Source of the DNA: DASWJQ01 sp036397095
GTDB lineage: Bacteria; Chloroflexota; Anaerolineae; Anaerolineales; E44-bin32
NCBI GenBank assembly: GCA_036397095.1
Contig: DASWJQ010000195.1
Coordinates: 1 to 64,000, forward strand
DNA: 64,000 bases
Direction of reading: 5' to 3'
Position numbers and translations under genes: made by a program. The notes below the pieces were generated by a model. The model saw nothing but the letters and a program-made list of their open reading frames with translations. It did no database searches and was not told the DNA's origin. Below, piece by piece: positions 16,598-24,225 of this stretch. Within the stretch, counting starts at the first letter, position 1; every line of letters starts with the position of its first letter.

Positions 16598-18250
16598 GTG
16601 CGATTGCTTCCACAACGGCATGTACGCGCCTGGTGGATTGCTCGGATCCGCCGAGCGCCGCGGGGCATCCAGTCATGGGCGTTGGGCGTGCCGGTTAGGG
16701 TCAAGATCGGCGGCATGGTCCTGCTGCCCGTGCTCATTTTCGGAATTGCCGTCAACTTCTGGGTGCGCGGTTCGCTCAGCGATTGGCTCTCGTGGTTGCT
16801 CGATTCGGAACGCGTTGCCATGGCCATGCAAGCCGGTGGCCGATCGGTGCTTGTGGTCACGGTCCTGGCGGCTGGCCTTTCGCTCTTTCTCACCTCGGCG
16901 TTGATGCTCTTGTTGACCACCCCCATTCTCGAACTCAAGCGGGTGGCCGACCTGGTTCGGGGGGGGGACCTGGATGAACGCGCCCCGGTCTATTCCGGCG
17001 ATGAAATCGGGCAGGTGGCCGAGGCTTTCAACCGGATGGTCGATGAACTGGTCAACAGCCAGCGTGAATTGGAACGCAGCAACCGGCGATTGGGCGCTGT
17101 CTGTCATGTGTCAGATTCAGTTGGCCGTGGGCTCGATCTGGCCATTGTGCTGGAGGCCGCCCTCAACAGCACGCTGGATGTCACCGGCCTGGAGAGCGGT
17201 TGGATCTACCTGACCGATCCCGAGAGCGGCCGCTTCTACTTGGCCTGTGCCGTGGCGCCGCCGGGCGTCGTCGAGGCCGAACCGTGGTCGTCGCCGGACG
17301 CTTTCTGTGGTTGTCAGCGTGCCCTGCTAGAAGAGGGTGAATGGAACGAGCCCGTGCAGCGGGAATGCAAACGGCTGGCACTGGCCGCAGCTCAACCAGG
17401 GGGCGATCATCCACCACACCTGTCTATCCCGCTGCGGGCCCGGGGCCGCGATCTTGGGGTCCTCAACCTGTTGTGGTCCAAGGAGGCCCCGGCGCGCGAC
17501 GAGGAAATTGAACTGATCGGCGCCCTGGGGGTTCAGGTCTCGGAGGCGGTGGCCAACGCCCGGCTGCATGCCGACCTGCGCGACAAGGAGGCCGGCATGG
17601 AGGCCTTGCTGCACTCGCTGGTCACGGCCCAAGAGGATGAGCGCGCCGTAATCTCAAGCGAGCTGCACGACGGCGCCGGTCAGGAATTGACCAGTGTGCT
17701 GTTGCGCCTGACGTCGCTTTCGGCCAAGGACGACATCAGCGTCCTTCAGGCCGGCATCTCGGATCTGTGTGTCGAACTTTCGGATGCCATCGAGCACATC
17801 CGCAGCCTGTCACACTTACTCCGGCCTCCAGATCTGGAGCAGTTGGGTTTGGGACCCACTCTGCGCAACTTGCTAACCGACATGCTCGGCCAGAATGGAA
17901 TGCTGGTCGTATTTGACTCAAACCTGGACGGTGAGCGGCTCGATCCAACCCTGGAAATCACGCTCTACCGCATTGCGCAAGAGGCCCTGACCAATATCGC
18001 CCGCCACGCGTGCGCCCAACAAACCAGCCTGTCGGTCCAATTGCTGGACGACGAACTGCTGCTGGAGATTGAAGATGACGGGACCGGCTTTGACCCCGAT
18101 CATCTGGTTGTGGAAGGCGTCGCCCACATCGGCCTGGCCAGCATCCAGGAGCGAGCCGAACGGCTGGGCGGCAGCTTCGTAGTTCGGACGGGGCCGGGCC
18201 AGGGGACGCATTTGACAGTGCGCATCCCGCGCATGGAGGTGACGGCATGA
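16598..18250 (+). CDS. Sensor histidine kinase (HAMP-GAF-HisKA_3)
   Basis: A 550-residue membrane kinase. Two hydrophobic segments near residues 35-50 and 85-110 frame a short extracytoplasmic loop; a HAMP domain follows (LKRVADLVRGGDLDER), then a GAF domain (about 175-335), then a NarX/DegS-type dimerisation domain with the phospho-acceptor in ELHDGAGQEL (His357) and an HATPase_c domain (EALTNIARHA, DDGTGFD). The GAF domain has Cys237, Cys239 and Cys257 (FCGCQ ... ECKRL), possible metal or redox ligands. GTG 16598 is preceded by AAAGGAA. Its stop overlaps the regulator start. Likely senses conditions for dehalogenase expression. Confidence 0.85.
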   Translation: MRLLPQRHVRAWWIARIRRAPRGIQSWALGVPVRVKIGGMVLLPVLIFGIAVNFWVRGSLSDWLSWLLDSERVAMAMQAGGRSVLVVTVLAAGLSLFLTSALMLLLTTPILELKRVADLVRGGDLDERAPVYSGDEIGQVAEAFNRMVDELVNSQRELERSNRRLGAVCHVSDSVGRGLDLAIVLEAALNSTLDVTGLESGWIYLTDPESGRFYLACAVAPPGVVEAEPWSSPDAFCGCQRALLEEGEWNEPVQRECKRLALAAAQPGGDHPPHLSIPLRARGRDLGVLNLLWSKEAPARDEEIELIGALGVQVSEAVANARLHADLRDKEAGMEALLHSLVTAQEDERAVISSELHDGAGQELTSVLLRLTSLSAKDDISVLQAGISDLCVELSDAIEHIRSLSHLLRPPDLEQLGLGPTLRNLLTDMLGQNGMLVVFDSNLDGERLDPTLEITLYRIAQEALTNIARHACAQQTSLSVQLLDDELLLEIEDDGTGFDPDHLVVEGVAHIGLASIQERAERLGGSFVVRTGPGQGTHLTVRIPRMEVTA

Positions 18251-18906
18251 CGTCCATCAAAGTGCTGCTGGTCGACGACCATGCCGTATTGCGCGCCGGC
18301 CTATGCGCCTTGCTTGAGGAGCAGGACGACATCCAGGTTGTGGGACAGGCAGAGACGGCCGACGAAGCGCTGCAGCTCGTGCCGGCGGCATCCCCCGACA
18401 TTGTCGTGATGGATTTGGGCATGCCTGGTATGACGGCATTCGATGCCATCCGCTGCATCCGGCAGGACCACCCTGACATTGGTGTGATTGTGCTGTCGAT
18501 GCACAAGGGCAACGAGATCGTGACCAAGGCGCTCGAGTCCGGCGCCGATGGCTATGTGCCCAAGTCGTCGGCGCACACCGATTTACTGCGGGCAATTCGC
18601 ACCGTCAACAGCGGCAAAGCCTACTTGCACCCATCGGCGACGACGGTCCTGGTGCGGTCGATCCGCACGGCCGGCAACGCGCAGGTGCTCTTGAGCACGC
18701 TATCGGACCGCGAGCGCGAGGTCATGCGCTGGACCGCCCGCGGCTACAGCAGCCGTGAAATTGGCAACATGCTGGCCATCAGCGGCAAGACGGTGGACAC
18801 GTACCGTTCGCGCCTGATGCAGAAACTCGATCTGGAGCATCGGGCCGAGTTGGTTGAATTGGCTTACAAGGCCGGCATGTTGGGTAACGAGGAGATCGAG
18901 GTCTGA
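18247..18906 (+). CDS. NarL/FixJ-type response regulator
   Basis: A 219-residue regulator: receiver domain with LVDDHAVL, phospho-acceptor Asp in DIVVMDLGMPG (about residue 55) and Lys in YVPKSS, then a LuxR-type HTH (LSDREREVMRWTARGYSSREIGNMLAISGKTVDTYR, described by its ends LSDRERE and TVDTYR). It overlaps the kinase gene by 4 nt, so the pair is co-made. It is the best candidate to bind the TTRGTGA-N6-TCACTAA palindromes in this island. Confidence 0.92.
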   Translation: MTSIKVLLVDDHAVLRAGLCALLEEQDDIQVVGQAETADEALQLVPAASPDIVVMDLGMPGMTAFDAIRCIRQDHPDIGVIVLSMHKGNEIVTKALESGADGYVPKSSAHTDLLRAIRTVNSGKAYLHPSATTVLVRSIRTAGNAQVLLSTLSDREREVMRWTARGYSSREIGNMLAISGKTVDTYRSRLMQKLDLEHRAELVELAYKAGMLGNEEIEV

Positions 18907-18945
18907 CCGGTGGCGGTTGGGCGTTGAAGTATCGGGAGAGAGTCG

Positions 18946-20289
18946 ATGGACGCTGAACTTTTGAATGATCTGGTGCAGCAAGGCATGCGCGTACAGGCCG
19001 CCCACGAGCGGCTGGCGGCGGCCGAACGCCAGAACAACCCGTATGAGCGCCAGGCGGCCCTTGCCGACCTAGCTGCGCTGGAAGAAGAGCAAGCCCGCCT
19101 GGAGAACGCCATCGCTGCCCTGGACCGGTCCGTAGCCGAGGCCGAGCAGGCCGGCGACCACGCTGCGGCGGTCAAACATTTGATGCAAAAAGGGACTCTG
19201 TTGACGCGCATCGAACGGCGCCAGGATGGCCTCACTTGCTACGACCGGGCGCTTGAGAACGCCAGGCAGAACATGCCGGCATTGGTGGAAGACGTTCAGT
19301 TAGTGCGGGCGAAGGCGCTCGGCGAGCTAGGTCGCTTGCCCGAGGCCGAGACTGCCCTCGACGAACTGCTGGCCGGGGTCGAGCGGACCGACGGTGCCGG
19401 CCAAGCCCGGCTGCTGGCGCACAAGGGCGAGCTGTTCCTGGCCGGCGGGCAGGATGAAAAGGCGCAGGCCGCCTTCGTCCAGGCGCTTGACGGACGGGGC
19501 GCCGAGGCAGAACCGGCGGAAATCGTCCGCTTGCGGTTGGGTCTGGCTCAGTCACAGTTGAGGCAGGGTCAATACGAAGCGGGGGCTGCCAACCTGCAGT
19601 CGGCGTTCTCGCAGGCACAGGCGGCCGGCGATGAAATGCGCCAGTGGGACGTGCTGCGCGAACTGCTCGAGGTGGATCTCGGCCTCGGCCGGCTGGAGGA
19701 TTACCTCGAACACTGCCAAATGGCCCGGCGCCTGGCAGAGCGCCGCGGCGATCACGTCGAAGCCGCCATCCAGCGGGAGAACGCGATTACCGCGCTGCTC
19801 AACCTGGGGCGCCATGACGAAGCACTCATCCTGCTCCATGAGTCACTCGACTACGTCCGGCGCCGCGGGCCCCGGATGAAGAAGCTGGTGCTGATGATGC
19901 AGTTGGGACGACTGTACTTCGACCTCGGCCGCTTCGACGAGTGTGAGGCGGCCTACCAAGAAGCCCTCGAAGAGGCGCGGGAACAAAACAACCCGCGCAG
20001 CATGACGGTGGCGCTGGGCCGACTGGGTGCACTGTATGCCGAGCAAGGCCAAATGGAAGCGGCTCGCCGCTACGGGGAGCTAGCCGTCGAAAAACTCGAA
20101 GCCGAGCATGAGCCCGAGATCGTTGCTGAGCAGCAGGTGCTGCTGGCGCTGACCTACCGGGATTTGGGCGAGGATGAGCTGGCGCGGCAGGCGGCCGGGA
20201 TGGCAGCCGAGCTTTACAAGCGGGTTGGGCAGCAGGACATGGCTGAGCGAGCGCGCCAACTTATCGGCGAATTGGCGCCCGATCTGTAG
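18946..20289 (+). CDS. TPR-repeat protein
   Basis: A 447-residue soluble protein. The first 75 residues are a charged coiled coil (AALEEEQARLENAIAALD); from about 80 on there are serial tetratricopeptide helices, with clear ones at GRHDEALILLHESLDYVR, GRFDECEAAYQEALEEAR and GQMEAARRYGELAVEKLE. There is no signal peptide or membrane span. It follows the response regulator by 39 bp with GGGAGAG before the ATG. Probably a protein-interaction scaffold; a link to the dehalogenase island is positional. Confidence 0.8.
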   Translation: MDAELLNDLVQQGMRVQAAHERLAAAERQNNPYERQAALADLAALEEEQARLENAIAALDRSVAEAEQAGDHAAAVKHLMQKGTLLTRIERRQDGLTCYDRALENARQNMPALVEDVQLVRAKALGELGRLPEAETALDELLAGVERTDGAGQARLLAHKGELFLAGGQDEKAQAAFVQALDGRGAEAEPAEIVRLRLGLAQSQLRQGQYEAGAANLQSAFSQAQAAGDEMRQWDVLRELLEVDLGLGRLEDYLEHCQMARRLAERRGDHVEAAIQRENAITALLNLGRHDEALILLHESLDYVRRRGPRMKKLVLMMQLGRLYFDLGRFDECEAAYQEALEEAREQNNPRSMTVALGRLGALYAEQGQMEAARRYGELAVEKLEAEHEPEIVAEQQVLLALTYRDLGEDELARQAAGMAAELYKRVGQQDMAERARQLIGELAPDL

Positions 20290-20328
20290 CGGTGCTTACC
20301 TGTCTGGAGAGGCAAGCTGACCAGCCGA

Positions 20329-20348
20329 ATGGTGATTTTCGGCACTAA
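20329..20348. promoter_or_regulatory. Second copy of the rdh palindromic operator
   Basis: ATGGTGA-TTTTCG-GCACTAA has the same 7-6-7 layout as 16510-16529, with 5 of 7 and 6 of 7 arm bases identical. It lies 113 bp upstream of the fmdB-like gene that opens the rdhC-apbE-tatA run. Confidence 0.5.
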
Positions 20349-20461
20349 TGGAACGTTGGCGGGACGATTATCTTGATGACGCTGGGCGCCCGGCCGTGTA
20401 CTAGCCGGTAGCCCACGAGCGGGCCGACCCTAGGCACCCTTGGTGGCAAGCGAGGTAGCCA

Positions 20462-20695
20462 ATGCCGATTTACGAGTACTTTTGCCCGGACTGCAGGGTG
20501 ACCTTTGAGCTGCAGCGTTCGATGGCCGACCGTGAGTCTCGGGCGACGTGTCCGCAGTGCACCGGCCATCAGACTTCGCGTGTCATGTCGACGTTCACTG
20601 CATTTGGCAGCGGCCGGGCGTTGGCCGGCGGCGGTTGCGGCACTTGCGTGCCGACGGCAGCAGGTGGCTGCGCTACTTGCGGCGTCAAGCGCTGA
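20462..20695 (+). CDS. FmdB-family zinc-ribbon protein
   Basis: A 77-residue protein beginning MPIYEYFCPDC, with CPDC and CPQC knuckles making a zinc ribbon as in the FmdB/CxxC_CxxC_SSSS regulatory family. The C-terminus adds further Cys pairs (GGCGTCV, GGCATCG). Such proteins often stand before operons for anaerobic enzymes. It begins the run to rdhC, apbE and tatA and carries the operator-like site upstream. Function is not established. Confidence 0.85.
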   Translation: MPIYEYFCPDCRVTFELQRSMADRESRATCPQCTGHQTSRVMSTFTAFGSGRALAGGGCGTCVPTAAGGCATCGVKR

Positions 20696-20754
20696 TCGAA
20701 TCGGATTGGGAGGCCGGAATTCACGTGGCAGAGGCGGTTGAACGAGGTAGGGGT

Positions 20755-21987
20755 GTGACGGTAACGAAAGACATGCTGGCAGCGAGCCAGGCGGCGCGGC
20801 CCCGGGCCCGGCGTAAAGACAAACGCACCCAGACGATCGTGACAATCGTGGCAGGCGTGGCCCTGCTGACCGCCTGGCTCTTCGGCTACCTGCAGGCCGG
20901 CAGCGACATCGCCCCCAGCGTTTCGAATGTGTTGCCCGGTGCCACGCATATCGAACAGCGCGGGGACGTCTTTTTCGGCTATGCCGAGCAGGGCAACCCT
21001 ACCTCCGGTCAGCTGATCGGCTATGCCGGCACCGGAACGGCGACCGGCTATGCCGGACCCATCGAGGTGCTGGTCGGCGTCAATGCCGACGGCGCCATCA
21101 TCGGGGTTGAGATCATTGAGCACCGCGAAACACCCGGCTTCTTCCGCCGCTTGCTCGAGGCCGACTTCTTCCGCCAGTTCCTGGGCATGGACTACACGAA
21201 TGAGCTGCGGCTCGGTCAGGATATCGATGCGGTAACCGGCGCCACCATCAGCTCAGAAGCTGTCGCCCGCGCCGTGCGTGAACAGGCGCGAGCCCTGGCC
21301 GCCGGGCCGATCGGGGCCCGAGTCCCGGCCGCGGTCGAGCCGATTCAGTTTGGTGCGCCCGAGGCGTTGCTGCTGGCGCTATACATCGTCGCCTACTTCG
21401 GTCACCGGTCACGCCAACCGCAGGCCAAGAAGTGGATCCGCCGGTTGACTCTGGTTGGCGGTGTGATTGGCATTGGCTTTCTGTACAACAAGCCGCTGAC
21501 TGTCGCCCACTTCATCTCCCTGCTGTCGGGCTATTGGCCCGACTGGCATTCCAATTTGTACTGGTTCTTGCTGCTGGGCGGTCTCCTGTTCGTGACGACG
21601 GCCCAGGGCAAGAATCCGTACTGCTCCTGGTTCTGCCCCTTTGGCGCCGTTCAAGAAGGGTTGGGCAAAATCGGCGGGGCCAAACTGTTCCGGCCGCGCC
21701 AGTGGCACAGCCGGCTGCAGTGGCTGCAGCGCGGTCTGGCCTTGAGCGCCATCTTGCTTGGCCTGGCCCTGCGCCAGCCGGGACCCGCCAGCTACGAACC
21801 ATTTGGCACCCTGTTCGATTTCACCGGTGGGACCGCCCAGTGGATCTTGTTGGCGATCATCATGTTGACGTCGCTGGTTGTGCTTCGGCCATTCTGCAAC
21901 TACCTGTGTCCAATCGACCCCATTGTTGACTACATCGGAGAGGGCCGGCGCATTGTAGATACCACCATCAAGAAGGTGCGTTCATGA
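20755..21987 (+). CDS. rdhC: NosR/RdhC-like FMN-binding membrane flavoprotein with two CxxxCP motifs
   Basis: A 410-residue protein. One N-terminal membrane helix (TIVTIVAGVALLTAWLFGY) is followed by an extracytoplasmic FMN-binding domain with the flavinylation motif DAVTGATISS; Thr164 is the expected attachment residue. Then come several membrane helices and two cysteine motifs on the inner side, CSWFCP (Cys290, 294) and CNYLCP (Cys381, 385), as in NosR/NirI and RdhC/CprC. It could pass electrons from quinol toward exported RdhA; RdhC has also been proposed to be regulatory. GTG 20755 is preferred; GTG 20725 is possible. ApbE, its modifying enzyme, is two genes downstream. Confidence 0.85.
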   Translation: MTVTKDMLAASQAARPRARRKDKRTQTIVTIVAGVALLTAWLFGYLQAGSDIAPSVSNVLPGATHIEQRGDVFFGYAEQGNPTSGQLIGYAGTGTATGYAGPIEVLVGVNADGAIIGVEIIEHRETPGFFRRLLEADFFRQFLGMDYTNELRLGQDIDAVTGATISSEAVARAVREQARALAAGPIGARVPAAVEPIQFGAPEALLLALYIVAYFGHRSRQPQAKKWIRRLTLVGGVIGIGFLYNKPLTVAHFISLLSGYWPDWHSNLYWFLLLGGLLFVTTAQGKNPYCSWFCPFGAVQEGLGKIGGAKLFRPRQWHSRLQWLQRGLALSAILLGLALRQPGPASYEPFGTLFDFTGGTAQWILLAIIMLTSLVVLRPFCNYLCPIDPIVDYIGEGRRIVDTTIKKVRS

Positions 21988-22292
21988 AGGTAAAGGAGAT
22001 ACTGCTGCTGGTTTTCATTGCCGTGTGTTTGGTGTTGATAGGCGGGACGATCCAGTCGGCGCTGGCCGAGAGCTCGGAACCACAGCGAGGTGCCCTTGGT
22101 ACGCAGCAGCCTTACCAGGTCAGCATCGTGATGCCGACCGCTACCAAGTCGGCCCCGCTGCCGACATTGCCGCCGGATTTCACCCCATCCTTTGCACCGG
22201 CGCAGCATGATGAGGGCCATCAGGAGCCGACATCTACCGTCACCCCCTTTGCCACGGAAGCGATGGATCGCGGGCCGACGTCGGACAACTAA
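21984..22292 (+). CDS. Small exported Thr/Pro-rich protein between rdhC and apbE
   Basis: A 102-residue protein with an N-terminal signal/anchor helix (KEILLLVFIAVCLVLIGG, cleavage possible after ALA at about 30) and a low-complexity tail rich in Pro, Thr and Ser. ATG 21984 overlaps the rdhC stop by 4 nt, so it is translationally coupled. No domain is recognised. It may be a periplasm-side partner of the RdhC-like protein. Confidence 0.7.
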   Translation: MKVKEILLLVFIAVCLVLIGGTIQSALAESSEPQRGALGTQQPYQVSIVMPTATKSAPLPTLPPDFTPSFAPAQHDEGHQEPTSTVTPFATEAMDRGPTSDN

Positions 22293-22333
22293 CAATCCTC
22301 CGACTCAACGGTCGGGACGGTAAGGAGAGAGCT

Positions 22334-23368
22334 GTGGGAAGCACGACGGTGACAGACAAACGAATCAGCCGGCGCGGTTTTATCCGGATCACGGCGGCGG
22401 CAGCCGGGATCGGCGCGACCGCCTGGGCGGCACGCGCCCTGCTGGACGGTTCGTCCCCGGCGCGTGTCGAAGAAACGCGGTTGCTGATGGGGTCGGTCGC
22501 CAATTTGACCTTGCTTACCAAGGATCGCGATCTGGGTGAACGGGCGTTGGCCGCCACCTTCGACGCCATGCAGCGCCTCGAATCGGTGCTGAGCCGCTAC
22601 CTGCCAAGCAGCCAGTTGTCCCAACTCAACCGGACGGGTTATCTGGCCCAGGCCGACGCGGCGCTGGTCGCGGTTGTTGAGCGGGCGGTCCTGCACAGCC
22701 AGTTGACGGGTGGCGCTTTTGACATCAGCGTTGAGCCGGTGTTGGCTGCCTATCGTCAAGCAGCCGAAGCAGGCAAGTCGCTGACCGCCGGCGAGCGAGC
22801 GAGCTTGACCTCGCTGGTCGACTACCACAACCTCCAGGTGGAGGGGGCCGCGCTGCGCCTGACCAAGCCAGGGATGGCCCTGACCCTGGACGGCATTGCC
22901 AAGGGCTACGTCATCGACCAGGGAGCAGACAGCCTGCGAAGCTGGGGATTCGACCAGATTTTGGTGGAAGTCGGTGGCGACCTGATGAGCGGCCGGCGGG
23001 TGGACGGGGACTGGCAAATCGGGATTCGGGACCCCCGTGCCGGCGCCGACCATCCTTGGGTCGGGGTCGCTCGCTTGGCCCAGAAGGCGATGGCCACTTC
23101 CGGCGACTACATGAACACCTTCAGCCAAGACTATGCCAATCACCATATCATCGATCCGCGTCAGGGCGTTTCACCGGCCGAGCTGGCCAGTGCCACCGTG
23201 CTGGCGCCGACCGCGATGGACGCCGACGCCTTGAGCACGTCGCTCCTGGTCTTGGGTCCGGCCCAGGGACTGGCGCTGGTTGACACGCTGCCAGGTGTAG
23301 ATGCCCTGATGGTGGGCAAAGACCAGCAGGTGCATGTATCAAGTGGCTTCAACTGGGATCCAGCCTGA
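22334..23368 (+). CDS. apbE: FAD:protein FMN transferase
   Basis: A 344-residue ApbE protein with a Tat-type signal (ISRRGFIRITAAAAG at about 9-23). ApbE motifs: LLMGSVANLTL, FDISVEPVLAAY, LDGIAKGYVIDQGADSL, ILVEVGGDLMS and ATSGDYMN. It transfers FMN from FAD to the Thr of DxxTGAT motifs, exactly the motif in the RdhC-like protein upstream. GTG 22334 follows AAGGAGAG. Some ApbE proteins have a lipobox; this one has the twin-Arg signal instead. Confidence 0.93.
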   Translation: MGSTTVTDKRISRRGFIRITAAAAGIGATAWAARALLDGSSPARVEETRLLMGSVANLTLLTKDRDLGERALAATFDAMQRLESVLSRYLPSSQLSQLNRTGYLAQADAALVAVVERAVLHSQLTGGAFDISVEPVLAAYRQAAEAGKSLTAGERASLTSLVDYHNLQVEGAALRLTKPGMALTLDGIAKGYVIDQGADSLRSWGFDQILVEVGGDLMSGRRVDGDWQIGIRDPRAGADHPWVGVARLAQKAMATSGDYMNTFSQDYANHHIIDPRQGVSPAELASATVLAPTAMDADALSTSLLVLGPAQGLALVDTLPGVDALMVGKDQQVHVSSGFNWDPA

Positions 23369-23433
23369 ATGCCGGTGGACCCAGCGATCAATGAGACTCA
23401 TTCGCGCGGCGGCGATGTGCCGTCCAGGAGGTT

Positions 23434-23622
23434 GTGATGCTTAGGTTGGGACCGCCAGAACTGATTATTCTGCTGTTGATCTTGGTTCTGCTGTTCGGCG
23501 TTGGCCGCATTGGAAAAGTCGCCGGCGAGATGGGGCAGGGGATCCGTGCCTTCCGCCGTGGCCTGCAGGACGATCCGAAGGAAGAGACCGAAGAAAGCAG
23601 CGAGGCGCCAGAGGCTTCCTGA
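23434..23622 (+). CDS. tatA: Twin-arginine translocase subunit TatA
   Basis: A 62-residue protein with the TatA/E layout: short N-terminus, one hydrophobic helix (ELIILLLILVLLFGVGRIG), then an amphipathic helix (KVAGEMGQGIRAFRRGL) and an acidic tail. It would help export folded Tat substrates: RdhA1-3 and ApbE here. Start is GTG 23434 or ATG 23437. No tatC is seen in the window, so it must work with components encoded elsewhere. Confidence 0.9.
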   Translation: MMLRLGPPELIILLLILVLLFGVGRIGKVAGEMGQGIRAFRRGLQDDPKEETEESSEAPEAS

Positions 23623-23665
23623 AGGCTGGTCGCCCGGCTGATAACCCAGGAATGAGGGCAAGAGC

Positions 23666-23836
23666 ATGACAGCCGTCAAGCCGTCCGATTTCCCGTGCGC
23701 TACGTGTCCATTGCGAGCCAGGGCCGAGAAGAACCCGACCGGTTTGTTGGCCCGGCTGTGGAAATGGCACACGGGCTGGTGTCCTGGATGGAAGGCCTAC
23801 CAGGGAGCGCTGGCGGCGCAATCGGGGCAATCTTAG
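23666..23836 (+). CDS. 56-aa Cys/Trp-rich small protein
   Basis: A short frame from ATG 23666 with GAGGGCAAGAGC before it. The product has a CATCP pair (residues 11-15), a basic middle and a dense WKWHTGWCPGWKAYQ segment (about 37-51). The Cys3/Trp5/His pattern looks conserved-functional, perhaps a metal or cofactor site, and it lies 43 bp behind tatA in the same direction. I do not recognise a named family. It may be the last gene of the rdhC-apbE-tatA operon. Confidence 0.6.
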   Translation: MTAVKPSDFPCATCPLRARAEKNPTGLLARLWKWHTGWCPGWKAYQGALAAQSGQS

Positions 23837-24225
23837 CGAGCTCAAGACCTTCACGCAACGCGATCCACCGTAGGGGCACGAACTATCGTGCCCCTTCCAT
23901 GAGGGCGAATTTGTCAAGGGCACGGGGACGTTGCGCGACTGGTCTGCGGCCTGCTGGAAGCGGCCACTGGTGAAGAAGCTCAGCTCTCTTTCTCCTTCGT
24001 TGGGCCCCGGTGTTCGGCTCTTTAGGCGACTGATCTACCGTCCAAGCTCGTTCGTCTCGGACAACCTTCCAGCCGTGCTGGCCGGGTTTCGCCAGACACC
24101 CAATTCTGCGTTCGCCAAAGCCGCACAAACGGTCATGGCGGGCGAGCGGCCTCCATCTACGGAACGGTCTTCGAGAAGACCCAGGGGCACGTCGGGCCGC
24201 TCACCCATGGTCTGGTCGTCGGGGT
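23837..24225. other. Non-coding gap before the IS110 transposase
   Basis: I find no supported gene. A hairpin GGGGCACGA-ACTA-TCGTGCCCC lies at 23873-23894 and resembles the one on the other side of the transposase at 25516-25543. The rest shows nothing recognisable; part may be the insertion sequence's 3' end. Confidence 0.4.

Noticed and set aside
20548..20754. Upstream in-frame extension of the RdhC-like gene
   Set aside because: It would overlap the FmdB zinc-ribbon gene; the GTG at 20755 (or 20725) gives a normal N-terminal membrane helix.
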